From the NCBI GenBank assembly GCA_034086705.1, contig JAXDZV010000026.1:1-6457 (forward strand): 6,457 nucleotides of DNA, written 5' to 3'. Both the position numbers and the translations under genes were made by a program. Shown here one piece after another: positions 1-6,018 of the stretch. The notes under the pieces are model-generated. The model ran no database searches. It was not told the DNA's origin and worked only from the letters and a program-made list of their open reading frames with translations. Origin of the DNA: UMGS1225 sp034086705. Its GTDB lineage: Bacteria > Bacillota > Clostridia > Oscillospirales > CAG-272. Within the stretch, counting starts at the first letter, position 1; the number at the start of each line of letters is the position of its first letter.

Positions 1-1648
1 GCGGTGCGTTCAGAAAAAAACACAAAAATGCACCTGCAGTCGCAAGAGAAGGAAAATCCCGTACAAGCAGTGCAGAAAGCGATAACCCGCTCTGCCCGGC
101 TATCGTTGCCAAGGCAGCCACTGTAGCCTCTTTCGAAAACATCCCGCATAGCAAAGCTATACATGCCGTGAGAGAAGATATCCCCATCGGTCGCAATACA
201 GGCAAAACGGCGTTTCCAAGCGCACCAATGATACTTCCTTCAATATTTTGCGCAGGCTGAAAAGTTATTGTAAAGGCGGAAAAAATATGCAAAACCACAC
301 TGCATATAAACACAACACATAAAATACGAAAAATTGCATCTCGGCATTTTTCACGCATTCGATCCCACACTTCGCTAAGGCGTGGCCAATGGTACTGCGG
401 AAGTTCCAAAAAAAACACCGGCTTATTGTTCTTTTTCAGAATGCGTTCTATTGCAGCATACAACAATAAGCATAGCAGCATTGTGCCAAAACCTGCTACA
501 AATACAATGAAAAACAATGATTTATGTCCTGCGAAAAGCGTCCCGGCAAGCAAAGCGCAAAGCGGCATTTTTGCACTGCACGGCAAAAATGGAATCAACG
601 TAACAGCTCTGCCTTTTTGTTGGGAACGCAATGTATCTGTGGATGCGATGGCAGGCACAGAACAAGCAAAACCAAGCAAAAGCGGAATTGTTGCTCGCCC
701 ATCCAAACCAATCGGCTTTAAAATCGCCTCACACAAAACTGCACTTCTACACAGATAGCCGCTCTGCTCCAGCCATATAACACCGAAAAACAAAAAAAGT
801 GTCTGTGGCAAAAACGATGCAACTGCGCCTATCCCTTCAAAGACAGATCCACAGACAAGTTTGGCCACTTGTATACTACATCCCCACTGCAGTAGAAGTG
901 CCTGTACATACTGCTGCAGCATTGTAAATATCTCCTGCATCCACGTACTCACCTGTGCAACCGGTCCAAATGCGCTGCAATACAATAATGCAAACAAGCA
1001 CGAAAATAAGCAGACCGGCCCCAGTATCGGATGCAGCAGAATACGATCTGCCGCTTGTGTAAATGTATGGTGCGGTACCGTGTAAATATCCCGCAGCAAC
1101 CATTCCGCACGGGTAAATCCGTCCTGTGCATTGGCAATCGTAACAGCAAAAGAACGTTTTCCCCCATGCCGAATTGCCTGCAGGAGTGCCTGTACCCCAT
1201 TCCCGCGCAAAGCGCTCACTGCTATTACAGGGCATCCAAAGCGTGCAGCGAGCCGATCAGGCAGCAGTTTTCCGCCGGAGCGGTCAAAGGAATCCATGCG
1301 GTTCACTGCCAGGATCATCGGAATACCAAGCTCTGCCAACTCCGTTGCCAATGCAAGGTGTCGCTGCAGCGAGAAGGCATCGGCAACAAATAGAATTAAA
1401 TCATATTTTTTTTGTCGTAATGTCTGTGCGGCATTTTCTTCATCGGGGGTACGAGCATCCCGCAAAGAATATAATCCTGGAAGGTCTGTCAACAAATAGC
1501 TTTCCGCACCAACATCGCACAGTGGCGCACAAGCTGGCCGTGTCGTGACACCGGGGCGATTGCCCGTATATACATGCGCACCTGTCAAGCGGTTATACAA
1601 CGTTGATTTTCCCGAATTCGGACAACCGACCAATACAATTTCCTTCAT
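1..1648 (-). CDS. feoB: Ferrous iron transport protein B (FeoB), C-terminus beyond the window
   Basis: FeoB is the inner-membrane Fe(II) transporter with a cytosolic GTPase domain. The minus-strand frame stays open from the ATG at 1648 to the left edge (549 codons); roughly the last hundred or more residues of a normal FeoB are missing. GTPase motifs are clear: G1 GCPNSGKS (residues 8-15), a switch I region GNRPGVTT (29-36), G3 DLPG (55-58) followed by LYSL, G4 NRMD (116-119) and G5 SAL (145-147). Hydrophobic membrane segments begin near residue 210. The Gate-domain signatures are GFACSVPAI (326-334; family form GFGCNVPAI) and FLPCSAKMP (354-362; family form FMSCSARLP), with a later GMFSKEATVA (family AKE). 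The start is supported by GGAGG just upstream, inside the end of feoA, and by an ATGA overlap with feoA, implying translational coupling. Family assignment is very secure. Because no stop lies in the window, a simple ORF search can miss this gene. Confidence 0.96.
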   Translation of the reverse strand, partial: MKEIVLVGCPNSGKSTLYNRLTGAHVYTGNRPGVTTRPACAPLCDVGAESYLLTDLPGLYSLRDARTPDEENAAQTLRQKKYDLILFVADAFSLQRHLALATELAELGIPMILAVNRMDSFDRSGGKLLPDRLAARFGCPVIAVSALRGNGVQALLQAIRHGGKRSFAVTIANAQDGFTRAEWLLRDIYTVPHHTFTQAADRILLHPILGPVCLFSCLFALLYCSAFGPVAQVSTWMQEIFTMLQQYVQALLLQWGCSIQVAKLVCGSVFEGIGAVASFLPQTLFLFFGVIWLEQSGYLCRSAVLCEAILKPIGLDGRATIPLLLGFACSVPAIASTDTLRSQQKGRAVTLIPFLPCSAKMPLCALLAGTLFAGHKSLFFIVFVAGFGTMLLCLLLYAAIERILKKNNKPVFFLELPQYHWPRLSEVWDRMREKCRDAIFRILCVVFICSVVLHIFSAFTITFQPAQNIEGSIIGALGNAVLPVLRPMGISSLTACIALLCGMFSKEATVAALATIAGQSGLSLSALLVRDFPSLATAGAFLCFFLNAP

Positions 1649-1845
1649 ACTTCCTCCGTCATTTTTTCAAGCACCTGCGTATCAATGGCGAAAACTGTAC
1701 CATAGACCATAACCACAGAAACACCATATACAGTTGCAAGCAAGTCAACACAGGCACCCCTCACAAATCCGAGCGATTCCCACATACCGTTACTGCCGGA
1801 CTTGATCCGTATCTTTTTTCCTGTTTCAAAAGCGTATTCCAACAT
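1645..1845 (-). CDS. feoA: FeoA-like small SH3-fold protein of the ferrous iron system
   Basis: This 66-residue protein is the usual small cytoplasmic partner of FeoB, thought to modulate transport through its SH3-like fold. The sequence matches the FeoA pattern despite divergence: an N-terminal TGKKIRIKSG strand, then ESLGFVRGACV (family form xELGFxPGxxV) around residues 23-33, then a VVMVYGTVFAID strand (family: vxvrGsrvALr), and a charged C-terminal end. It is slightly shorter than the typical 70-80 residues. The stop overlaps the feoB start by four bases (ATGA), and the feoB ribosome binding site lies inside its last codons, so the two are translationally coupled. Its own SD is a run of six G about 7 bases before the ATG. 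That run is buried in a hairpin (separate entry). The assignment rests on pattern plus position next to feoB; alone, the sequence would be only a probable FeoA. Confidence 0.85.
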   Translation of the reverse strand: MLEYAFETGKKIRIKSGSNGMWESLGFVRGACVDLLATVYGVSVVMVYGTVFAIDTQVLEKMTEEV

Positions 1846-1852
1846 AAAAATT

Positions 1853-1883
1853 CCCCCCGTCGCATCCTATGCGCAACGAGGGG
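1853..1883 (-). promoter_or_regulatory. Hairpin with U-tract covering the feoA ribosome binding site
   Basis: Read on the minus strand, CCCCTCGT..GCGCAT (from 1883) pairs with ATGCGACGGGGGG (to 1853) around an AGG loop: about 13 pairs with two single-base bulges and one G-U. It is followed directly by AATTTTT and then the feoA ATG. The 3' arm is the six-G stretch that must serve as the feoA SD. It lies only 11 bases beyond the lipoprotein stop. It could be an intrinsic terminator or attenuator between the lipoprotein gene and feoAB, or an RNA fold limiting feoA translation. The structure is seen in the sequence; the function is inference. Confidence 0.7.
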
Positions 1884-1894
1884 AAAAAAGAAAT

Positions 1895-2239
1895 CTATTT
1901 AGAAAGGCAACGTTTACATTCGCGAAGTGCGCCGGCAAATTCAGCCTGCTGTAGGGTACCGCTATTGATACAGCTGCTTCGATGTAACGCAGTACAAAAG
2001 GGATCCGTATGATATACCTCCGAACCGGTTACCCAATACACATCTTGCGGCACTTGTTGTTGGACTTGTTTAGTCTCCGTCGGCGATCCTACCGCAGGTG
2101 CAGCCGCCGGAACAACCTCCTTTGCACTAAAAGATACCCGCGTCGGCTGCGGCTCTTTCGCTATAATTCCATATGGGTCGGCGCAACTGCAAAGAGTGCA
2201 AAGAAGCAATCCCACATACAACCATCTAAAATGTCTCAT
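1895..2239 (-). CDS. Small secreted lipoprotein with a C-terminal Cys/His-rich motif
   Basis: This 114-residue protein has a classic lipoprotein signal: MRHFR, a hydrophobic core (residues 6-16), and lipobox LCSC with the acylated cysteine at position 19, so it should be anchored to the outer face of the membrane. Residues 25-65 are a Pro/Ala/Gln-rich, low-complexity linker. The tail (67-111) reads VYWVTGSEVYHTDPFC and ends in a CxxC (ECKRC), with H77, C82, H86, C90, C108 and C111 as possible zinc or metal ligands. Short tails of the type vYhtdpxC...CxxC are common at the ends of Clostridia surface proteins and resemble the Ada-type zinc-binding module, but no function is established. The start has AAAGGA 7 bases upstream. 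It is encoded on the feoAB strand, 49 bases before feoA, with a hairpin between them. A role in iron handling is inference from position only. Confidence 0.8.
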   Translation of the reverse strand: MRHFRWLYVGLLLCTLCSCADPYGIIAKEPQPTRVSFSAKEVVPAAAPAVGSPTETKQVQQQVPQDVYWVTGSEVYHTDPFCTALHRSSCINSGTLQQAEFAGALRECKRCLSK

Positions 2240-2270
2240 TTTTTATTCCTTTATTCTTAATGGATTCAAA

Positions 2271-2299
2271 TTGACAAATTTCACAGACTTCGATATAAT
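2271..2299 (+). promoter_or_regulatory. Perfect consensus sigma-A promoter for araB
   Basis: TTGACA at 2271-2276 and TATAAT at 2294-2299 are separated by exactly 17 bases, which is full consensus at both boxes. Transcription should start near 2306, leaving a leader of about 50 bases before the araB ATG. An imperfect dyad (TCAAATT-GAC-AAATTTCA, about 2265-2282) overlaps the -35 box and could be an operator, but this is weak. I see no clear AraR-type ATTTGTACGTACAAAT site. Confidence 0.88.
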
Positions 2300-2355
2300 G
2301 AAAGCAGCAAATATATGGCACAGGATACCGCCGTACAATGCAAAGGAGAGCCAGT

Positions 2356-4017
2356 ATGAGCAAATATACAATCGGAATTGATTATGGAACCCTGTCCGGC
2401 AGGGCATTGCTTTGCCGCGTCGAAGACGGAGCAGAGCTTGCAACAGCCGTCTTTGCATATCCGCACGCCGTTATGGATCGAACATTGGACGCAACCGGCG
2501 AAACACTCCCACAGGATTTTGCCCTGCAGGACCCCGCCGACTACCTGGCAGTTCTAACGCAAACAGTTCCGCAAATTATTCAGGAAAGCGCCATAAATCC
2601 ACAGGATGTTATCGGTATCGGCATCGATTTTACTGCCTGCACCATGCTCCCAGTTGATGCTACCGGCACGCCTCTTTGCTTTTTAAAAAGATTTCGCGGC
2701 GAAAAGCATGCCTATGTAAAACTCTGGAAGCACCATGCCGCGCAGTGCTATGCAAACCGCATCAATGAAATTGCCGCAACAAGGAAAGAACCGTTTCTTC
2801 AACGATATGGCGGTAAAATCTCAAGTGAATGGATGCTTCCGAAAATTTGGGAAACTTTAGACGCTGCGCCAGAGGTGTATGAAAATGCCGCCCATTTTAT
2901 TGAAGCGGCCGACTTTATCACCTGGCAGCTCAGCGGACAGCTTACGCGAAATTCCTGCTGTGCCGGCTATAAGGCACTCTTTCACAAGAAAGAAGGATAC
3001 CCCAGTAGAGATTTCTTTGCAGCTCTGGATTCACGCTTGGAAAATCTTGCTGCTGAAAAACTGAGCGGTGAAGTACTGCCACTTGGAAAACGAGTAGGCT
3101 ATCTATGCGCTGCATATGCAGAAAAGCTCGGCCTGCATACGGGAGTTGCCGTTGCCGTTGCCAATGTTGATGCGCATGTCGCCGTACCGGCAGTCAAAAT
3201 CACAAAGCCCGGCCAGATGCTCGCCATCATGGGCACTTCTACCTGTCACATGTTACTGCAAAAAGAGGAAGCTACCGTGCCAGGCATATGTGGTGTTGTG
3301 GAAGATGGTATCCTGCCTGGATATTTTGGGTACGAAGCGGGTCAATCCTGTGTGGGAGATCACTTTGCGTGGTTTATGCAAAATCTTTTTCCCTCGCACT
3401 ATGCTGACCAAGCAAAAGAATTGGGCATCGATGAAATTACGCTGATACAGAAAAAAGCCGGAGAGCTACACGCCGGAGAAAGCGGCCTGCTCGCGCTGGA
3501 TTGGTGGAATGGTAATCGTTCTATTCTGGTTGATGCCGATCTTACCGGATTAATACTCGGCATGACTTTGGCAACAAAGCCGGAAGAAATCTATCGTGCA
3601 CTGGTAGAAGCGACTGCATATGGTACGCGAATGATTATTGAAAACTATCGCAGCGCAGGCCTGACGGTAGATGCATTTTTCGCATGCGGCGGCATTGCGG
3701 AAAAGAGCCCTTTTGTCATGCAGATTTATGCGGACGTATTGCGCATGCCCATCCATATTTCCGGCAGCCCACAGGCACCGGCACTCGGCTCTGCAATTTT
3801 CGGAGCAGTGGCAGCCGGAGAGGCGGCAGGAGGCTTTGCAACAGTGGAAGAAGCTTCGGAGCATATGGGAAAACTCAAGGAAATAGTGTACATTCCCAAT
3901 GAAAGCGAAAGTGCGATTTACGAGAAACTGTTTGCAGAGTATACGCTTCTGCACAATACTTTCGGCAGAGGGGAAAACGATGTGATGAAACGGCTAAAGG
4001 CGTTGAAAAAGAACTAA
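2356..4017 (+). CDS. araB: L-ribulokinase (FGGY carbohydrate kinase)
   Basis: This 553-residue kinase phosphorylates L-ribulose to L-ribulose 5-phosphate with ATP, in cytosolic L-arabinose catabolism. The length is typical for AraB, and the sequence resembles Bacillus AraB throughout. Key segments are the N-terminal phosphate-binding IGIDYGTLSGRA (6-17), IGIDFTACTMLPVD (88-101), YVKLWKHHAAQ (120-130), YGGKISSEWM (151-160), the catalytic aspartate D272 in NVDAH, MGTSTCH (292-298), LDWWNGNRS (381-389), the nucleotide-site GGIAEKSPFVMQIYADV (445-461) and SPQAPALGSAIFGA (471-484). I chose the ATG at 2356 because AAAGGAGAG at 2342-2349 is an excellent SD for it; an in-frame ATG at 2338 would place that SD inside the gene and lacks its own. 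A perfect promoter lies upstream. araA and araD are not adjacent on the downstream side; a HAD phosphatase follows after 89 bases with no terminator visible. Confidence 0.97.
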   Translation: MSKYTIGIDYGTLSGRALLCRVEDGAELATAVFAYPHAVMDRTLDATGETLPQDFALQDPADYLAVLTQTVPQIIQESAINPQDVIGIGIDFTACTMLPVDATGTPLCFLKRFRGEKHAYVKLWKHHAAQCYANRINEIAATRKEPFLQRYGGKISSEWMLPKIWETLDAAPEVYENAAHFIEAADFITWQLSGQLTRNSCCAGYKALFHKKEGYPSRDFFAALDSRLENLAAEKLSGEVLPLGKRVGYLCAAYAEKLGLHTGVAVAVANVDAHVAVPAVKITKPGQMLAIMGTSTCHMLLQKEEATVPGICGVVEDGILPGYFGYEAGQSCVGDHFAWFMQNLFPSHYADQAKELGIDEITLIQKKAGELHAGESGLLALDWWNGNRSILVDADLTGLILGMTLATKPEEIYRALVEATAYGTRMIIENYRSAGLTVDAFFACGGIAEKSPFVMQIYADVLRMPIHISGSPQAPALGSAIFGAVAAGEAAGGFATVEEASEHMGKLKEIVYIPNESESAIYEKLFAEYTLLHNTFGRGENDVMKRLKALKKN

Positions 4018-4075
4018 ATATGCAGAGCATCCGCAAAACCAAATCAAATTCAAAACGAACAGGAGCTCAACGGCT

Positions 4076-4138
4076 GTGATAGATCTGCCGCTGCCAGCAC
4101 GCTACAATGATCAAAACGATTTTAATAGATTTGGATGA
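4076..4138 (+). CDS. Possible 20-codon leader ORF overlapping the HAD gene start
   Basis: AGGAG at 4061-4065 is followed 10 bases later by GTG at 4076, opening a 20-codon frame (VIDLPLPARY...) that ends in TGA at 4136-4138, inside the HAD gene in another frame. Because the HAD ATG at 4107 lacks its own SD, this frame could bring ribosomes to it by coupling. No homology is recognised. The alternative is chance, with the AGGAG unrelated to initiation. Confidence 0.25.
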   Translation: MIDLPLPARYNDQNDFNRFG

Positions 4139-4799
4139 CACCATTTTTGATTTTCAAGCAGCAGAACACACTGCGCTGCATACCACATTGCTGGCGATGG
4201 GCGTTACGCCTACACCTACCCTGCTTACAAAGTATAGCGCAATCAATGCGGCACAATGGCGTCTTTTGGAACAGGGAAAGCTGACGCGCGAACAAGTGTT
4301 AACACGTCGTTTTGTTTTGTTATTTGATGCATGCAATATTTTTGCAGATGTTCAGGCTGTGGCAAAACAGTACGAACAAAATTTAGAAAAAATGCACTTC
4401 TTTTTGCCGGGAGCCAAAAACGCCCTGCATACGTTGGCACAAACATACCGACTGTTTTTGGTTACCAACGGATCCTGCGCCGTTCAAAGGCGAAGATTGC
4501 GAGATGCCAAAATTGACACACTATTTACCGCGCTGTTTATCTCCGAGGAAATCGGTGCGGAAAAACCATCCGCTGCGTTTTTCAACCACTGTTTTGCACA
4601 AATTCCGAATTTCCGCAAAGAGGACTGCATTCTCGTAGGAGACAGTCCGAGCGCTGATATCTGCGGCGGGAACCGTGCCGGACTTCGCACTGTTTGGGTT
4701 AACACGCGGGGAGCGACCTGCGGAGCCGAACAGCCAGATGCTACCATTGCTTCTTTGGCAGAACTTCCGGCACTTTTGGACACTTTACAGAAAGAATAA
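4107..4799 (+). CDS. HAD-superfamily phosphatase of the YjjG/YfnB type
   Basis: This 230-residue subfamily IA haloacid dehalogenase-like hydrolase uses a phospho-aspartate mechanism with Mg2+. Motif I is DLDDT (nucleophile D8, acid D10), motif II is VTNG (119-122), the motif III lysine is in GAEKPS (K153), and motif IV is GDSPSAD (D179, D184). The helical cap lies between residues 15 and about 95. SEEIGAEKP and the GGNRAGLRTVWVN tail match E. coli YjjG, a pyrimidine 5'-nucleotidase and house-cleaning enzyme. The true substrate is unknown, and a sugar-phosphate role beside araB is possible but unproven. The ATG at 4107 has no SD within the usual distance. The only good one (AGGAG, 4061-4065) sits before a small overlapping GTG reading frame, so coupled initiation is possible. 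Motif I begins only seven residues in, and an in-frame stop lies upstream, so the start is well constrained. Confidence 0.9.
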   Translation: MIKTILIDLDDTIFDFQAAEHTALHTTLLAMGVTPTPTLLTKYSAINAAQWRLLEQGKLTREQVLTRRFVLLFDACNIFADVQAVAKQYEQNLEKMHFFLPGAKNALHTLAQTYRLFLVTNGSCAVQRRRLRDAKIDTLFTALFISEEIGAEKPSAAFFNHCFAQIPNFRKEDCILVGDSPSADICGGNRAGLRTVWVNTRGATCGAEQPDATIASLAELPALLDTLQKE

Positions 4800-4828
4800 A
4801 GCCTTGATAAAATCGGCCATGCGCCGCC

Positions 4829-5320
4829 CTAGAAGGCAATTTCAAATTGCTGTGCAGCTGACAAAGGCACAACCGTGCAGTCATTTGCATATGTACATTC
4901 CGGCAGTGCAATCATGCAGAACAGCGTCTGCTCATCCACAGGTAGCGGGCACAAATGCCACACACCGGCATTGATGCGAACCATCGTCCCGCGCGGTACT
5001 AAAAATGCATGCGTTTGATCCGGAATCGGCACTCCGCCGGACGGCTGCGCAACATGCAGAATCATATCGCCGTTCAGCGGCAAGATTCCCTCTGCCGTCG
5101 TTGTATGGTATTCGAGCATATCGATCACCATCCGAGACGGCTTTTTCACGGAAATCGGTGAAAATCCCATCGGCCCACTCGCATATTGCAGCAATCGGTC
5201 CGGGAAAAAATGATGTAGATCGCCGCACAACGCATACCCATCCGGATGCAAAAAGTCCGTATAAGCACCGTATGGGGCAAATGACTCTTTTTTTAATGGT
5301 TCAACATGGATTTTCAGCAT
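4829..5320 (-). CDS. Ureidoglycolate lyase-like cupin protein
   Basis: This 163-residue protein resembles the ureidoglycolate lyase (AllA-type) family, an RmlC-like beta-barrel enzyme that splits ureidoglycolate to glyoxylate and urea in purine/allantoin breakdown. Matching segments are PLKKESFAPYGAYTDFL (8-24), the strand MLEYHTTTAEGILPLNGD (68-85; family LERH...sqaFiPl), HVAQPSG (89-95), AFLVPRGTMVRINAGVWHL (105-123; the family GVWHhpl signature) and a final short strand. H72, H89 and H122 are candidate metal or substrate ligands. The ATG at 5320 is preferred because GGAGGG lies 5-6 bases upstream; an in-frame ATG at 5350 would add ten residues with no comparable SD and would sit almost at the promoter. 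The gene converges with the HAD gene, 29 bases between stops. No other allantoin gene is nearby, so the annotated activity is uncertain; many Clostridia carry such a stand-alone copy. Confidence 0.8.
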   Translation of the reverse strand: MLKIHVEPLKKESFAPYGAYTDFLHPDGYALCGDLHHFFPDRLLQYASGPMGFSPISVKKPSRMVIDMLEYHTTTAEGILPLNGDMILHVAQPSGGVPIPDQTHAFLVPRGTMVRINAGVWHLCPLPVDEQTLFCMIALPECTYANDCTVVPLSAAQQFEIAF

Positions 5321-5352
5321 ATTTTCCCTCCGAATCACAAATTTACACATCT

Positions 5353-5381
5353 ATTGTACCATCCTTCCGTTTATGTTGCAA
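5353..5381 (-). promoter_or_regulatory. Promoter of the ureidoglycolate lyase-like gene
   Basis: On the minus strand TTGCAA (5381-5376) and TACAAT (5358-5353) are separated by 17 bases, five and four-to-five of six consensus bases respectively. Transcription would start near 5346, only about 25 bases before the preferred ATG at 5320 and just inside the longer alternative start at 5350, which argues against that longer form. Confidence 0.72.
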
Positions 5382-5419
5382 GACAGCAAATAAATTTTTA
5401 AAAAAATCATTCAGAGTTC

Positions 5420-5448
5420 TTGCAATACCGACATCATTATGGTATAAT
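5420..5448 (+). promoter_or_regulatory. Promoter of tRNA-Ala
   Basis: TTGCAA (5420-5425) and a perfect TATAAT (5443-5448) with 17-base spacing lie just upstream of the tRNA. The predicted start is around 5455, leaving only a few leader bases before the mature 5' end at 5461. It is arranged back to back with the cupin-gene promoter; the two -35 boxes share the same self-complementary TTGCAA. Confidence 0.83.
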
Positions 5449-5460
5449 CACTATGGCTGT

Positions 5461-5536
5461 GGGGCATTAGCGCAGTTGGGAGCGCATCACACTGGCAGTG
5501 TGGGGGTCAGGGGTTCAAGTCCCCTATGCTCCACCA
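5461..5536 (+). tRNA. tRNA-Ala (anticodon GGC), CCA encoded
   Basis: The 76-base cloverleaf has all arms. The acceptor GGGGCAT pairs with ATGCTCC and contains the G3-U70 pair that defines alanine identity. The D-stem is GCGC/GCGC and the anticodon stem TCACA/TGTGG. The loop CTGGCAG puts GGC at 34-36, reading GCC (and GCU less well). The T-arm is AGGGG-TTCAAGT-CCCCT. The discriminator is A73 and the CCA end is encoded in the DNA. Confidence 0.96.
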
Positions 5537-5541
5537 AATCG

Positions 5542-5579
5542 AAAATCCGTTCTTGTGAAAGAGCGGATTTTTGTTTTCT
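5542..5579 (+). terminator. Intrinsic terminator of tRNA-Ala
   Basis: AAAATCCGTTCTT (5542-5554) pairs with AAGAGCGGATTTT (5559-5571) as an unbroken 13-bp stem with one G-U, around a GTGA loop, followed by a T-rich tract (5572-5579). It begins 6 bases after the tRNA CCA. Confidence 0.9.
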
Positions 5580-5842
5580 ATTTATCTGAGACTTTCACTT
5601 GGTGCGAGGTGATTCGCTGCGATGAAGATTTTACATACCGTGGTGCCATAGAGAAATATGTGTTGGAAATCCGGTGTCTGTGTCATTGCATGCAGTCTCG
5701 ACTTATCACTACACCGATAAGCAGAGATTCGGACGGCGATTATGTTAATAAGAATCAATTCGAATGGATTATACTGTCGATTCCGGGCACCAACAAAATT
5801 TCGCAGCGGCATTTTTTGGTTGTCTTTTACAAACGAACGTAT

Positions 5843-5881
5843 CATTGTATCTGAATTTCGAAGTTTAGATACAATGTTTTT
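5843..5881 (+). terminator. Terminator-like hairpin with no assigned upstream gene
   Basis: CATTGTATCT (5843-5852) and AGATACAATG (5867-5876) are perfect inverted repeats. The stem extends inward by about five weaker pairs to a TCGA loop and is followed by five T (5877-5881). It works only on the plus strand. It is AT-rich, so a strength estimate is uncertain. The tRNA already has its own terminator about 270 bases upstream, so what this one ends is unclear. Confidence 0.6.
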
Positions 5882-5921
5882 GAGAATACACGGTTGACAA
5901 TTATAGAAAAAATAAACAAAT

Positions 5922-5957
5922 AAAAACGCAGAGATTTTAGCATTCTCTGCGTTTTTT
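5922..5957. terminator. Bidirectional intrinsic terminator after copA
   Basis: AAAAACGCAGAGA (5922-5934) pairs perfectly over 13 bp with TCTCTGCGTTTTT (5944-5956) around a nine-base loop. There are T residues after the stem on the plus strand and, from the A run, on the minus strand too. It lies 62 bases beyond the minus-strand copper ATPase stop and most likely ends that transcript. Confidence 0.9.
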
Positions 5958-6018
5958 AACCCTTATAACACTTGCAATATCATCTTTTCGCTGTATTTCA
6001 TAGATTCCGTGCAATCAA

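Larger units (their letters stand above)
5580..6018. other. Intergenic segment with no recognisable gene
   Basis: There is no gene I can defend here. A plus-strand frame is open from inside the tRNA to 5854; its usable later starts (GTG 5609, ATG 5690) lack a ribosome binding site, and the translation matches no family I know. An opposite-strand frame (5582-5845) also looks non-coding. A short inverted repeat CTTATC/GATAAG occurs at 5702-5721. Two stronger hairpins at 5843-5881 and 5922-5957 are listed separately. TTGACA at 5894 has no -10 box at the right distance. The segment could be a decayed gene, a dispersed intergenic repeat, or the 3' part of an unannotated RNA. Confidence 0.6.

Noticed and set aside
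426..1548. Several plus-strand and minus-strand open frames of 60-124 codons
   Set aside because: They are out-of-frame shadows of feoB, which is open across the whole stretch on the minus strand and carries all GTPase and Gate motifs.
2240..2320. Promoter or Fur box for the lipoprotein-feo block
   Set aside because: Neither a convincing minus-strand -35/-10 pair nor a Fur-type dyad could be read in this interval; a profile search might still find one.
2338..2355. Upstream ATG at 2338 as the araB start
   Set aside because: It would translate through the strong SD at 2342-2349 and has no SD of its own; ATG 2356 fits the known AraB N-terminus.
3144..3162. Short GTTGCC tandem repeat in araB
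   Set aside because: It encodes the conserved AVAVAN segment before the catalytic NVDAH, so it is explained by protein sequence.
4800..4828. Possible terminator between the convergent HAD and cupin genes
   Set aside because: Only a 4-bp CGGC/GCCG stem with a poor T-tract on the minus strand; too weak to call.
5321..5350. ATG at 5350 as the start of the cupin gene
   Set aside because: It lies at or before the predicted transcription start, and the GGAGGG at 5324-5330 serves the ATG at 5320.
5005..5589. Plus-strand 194-codon frame crossing the cupin gene and tRNA
   Set aside because: It overlaps a well-supported minus-strand gene and the tRNA, so it is not a gene.
5894..5922. TTGACA at 5894 as a promoter
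   Set aside because: No -10 box at 16-18 bases and no gene downstream on that strand; it runs straight into the bidirectional terminator.
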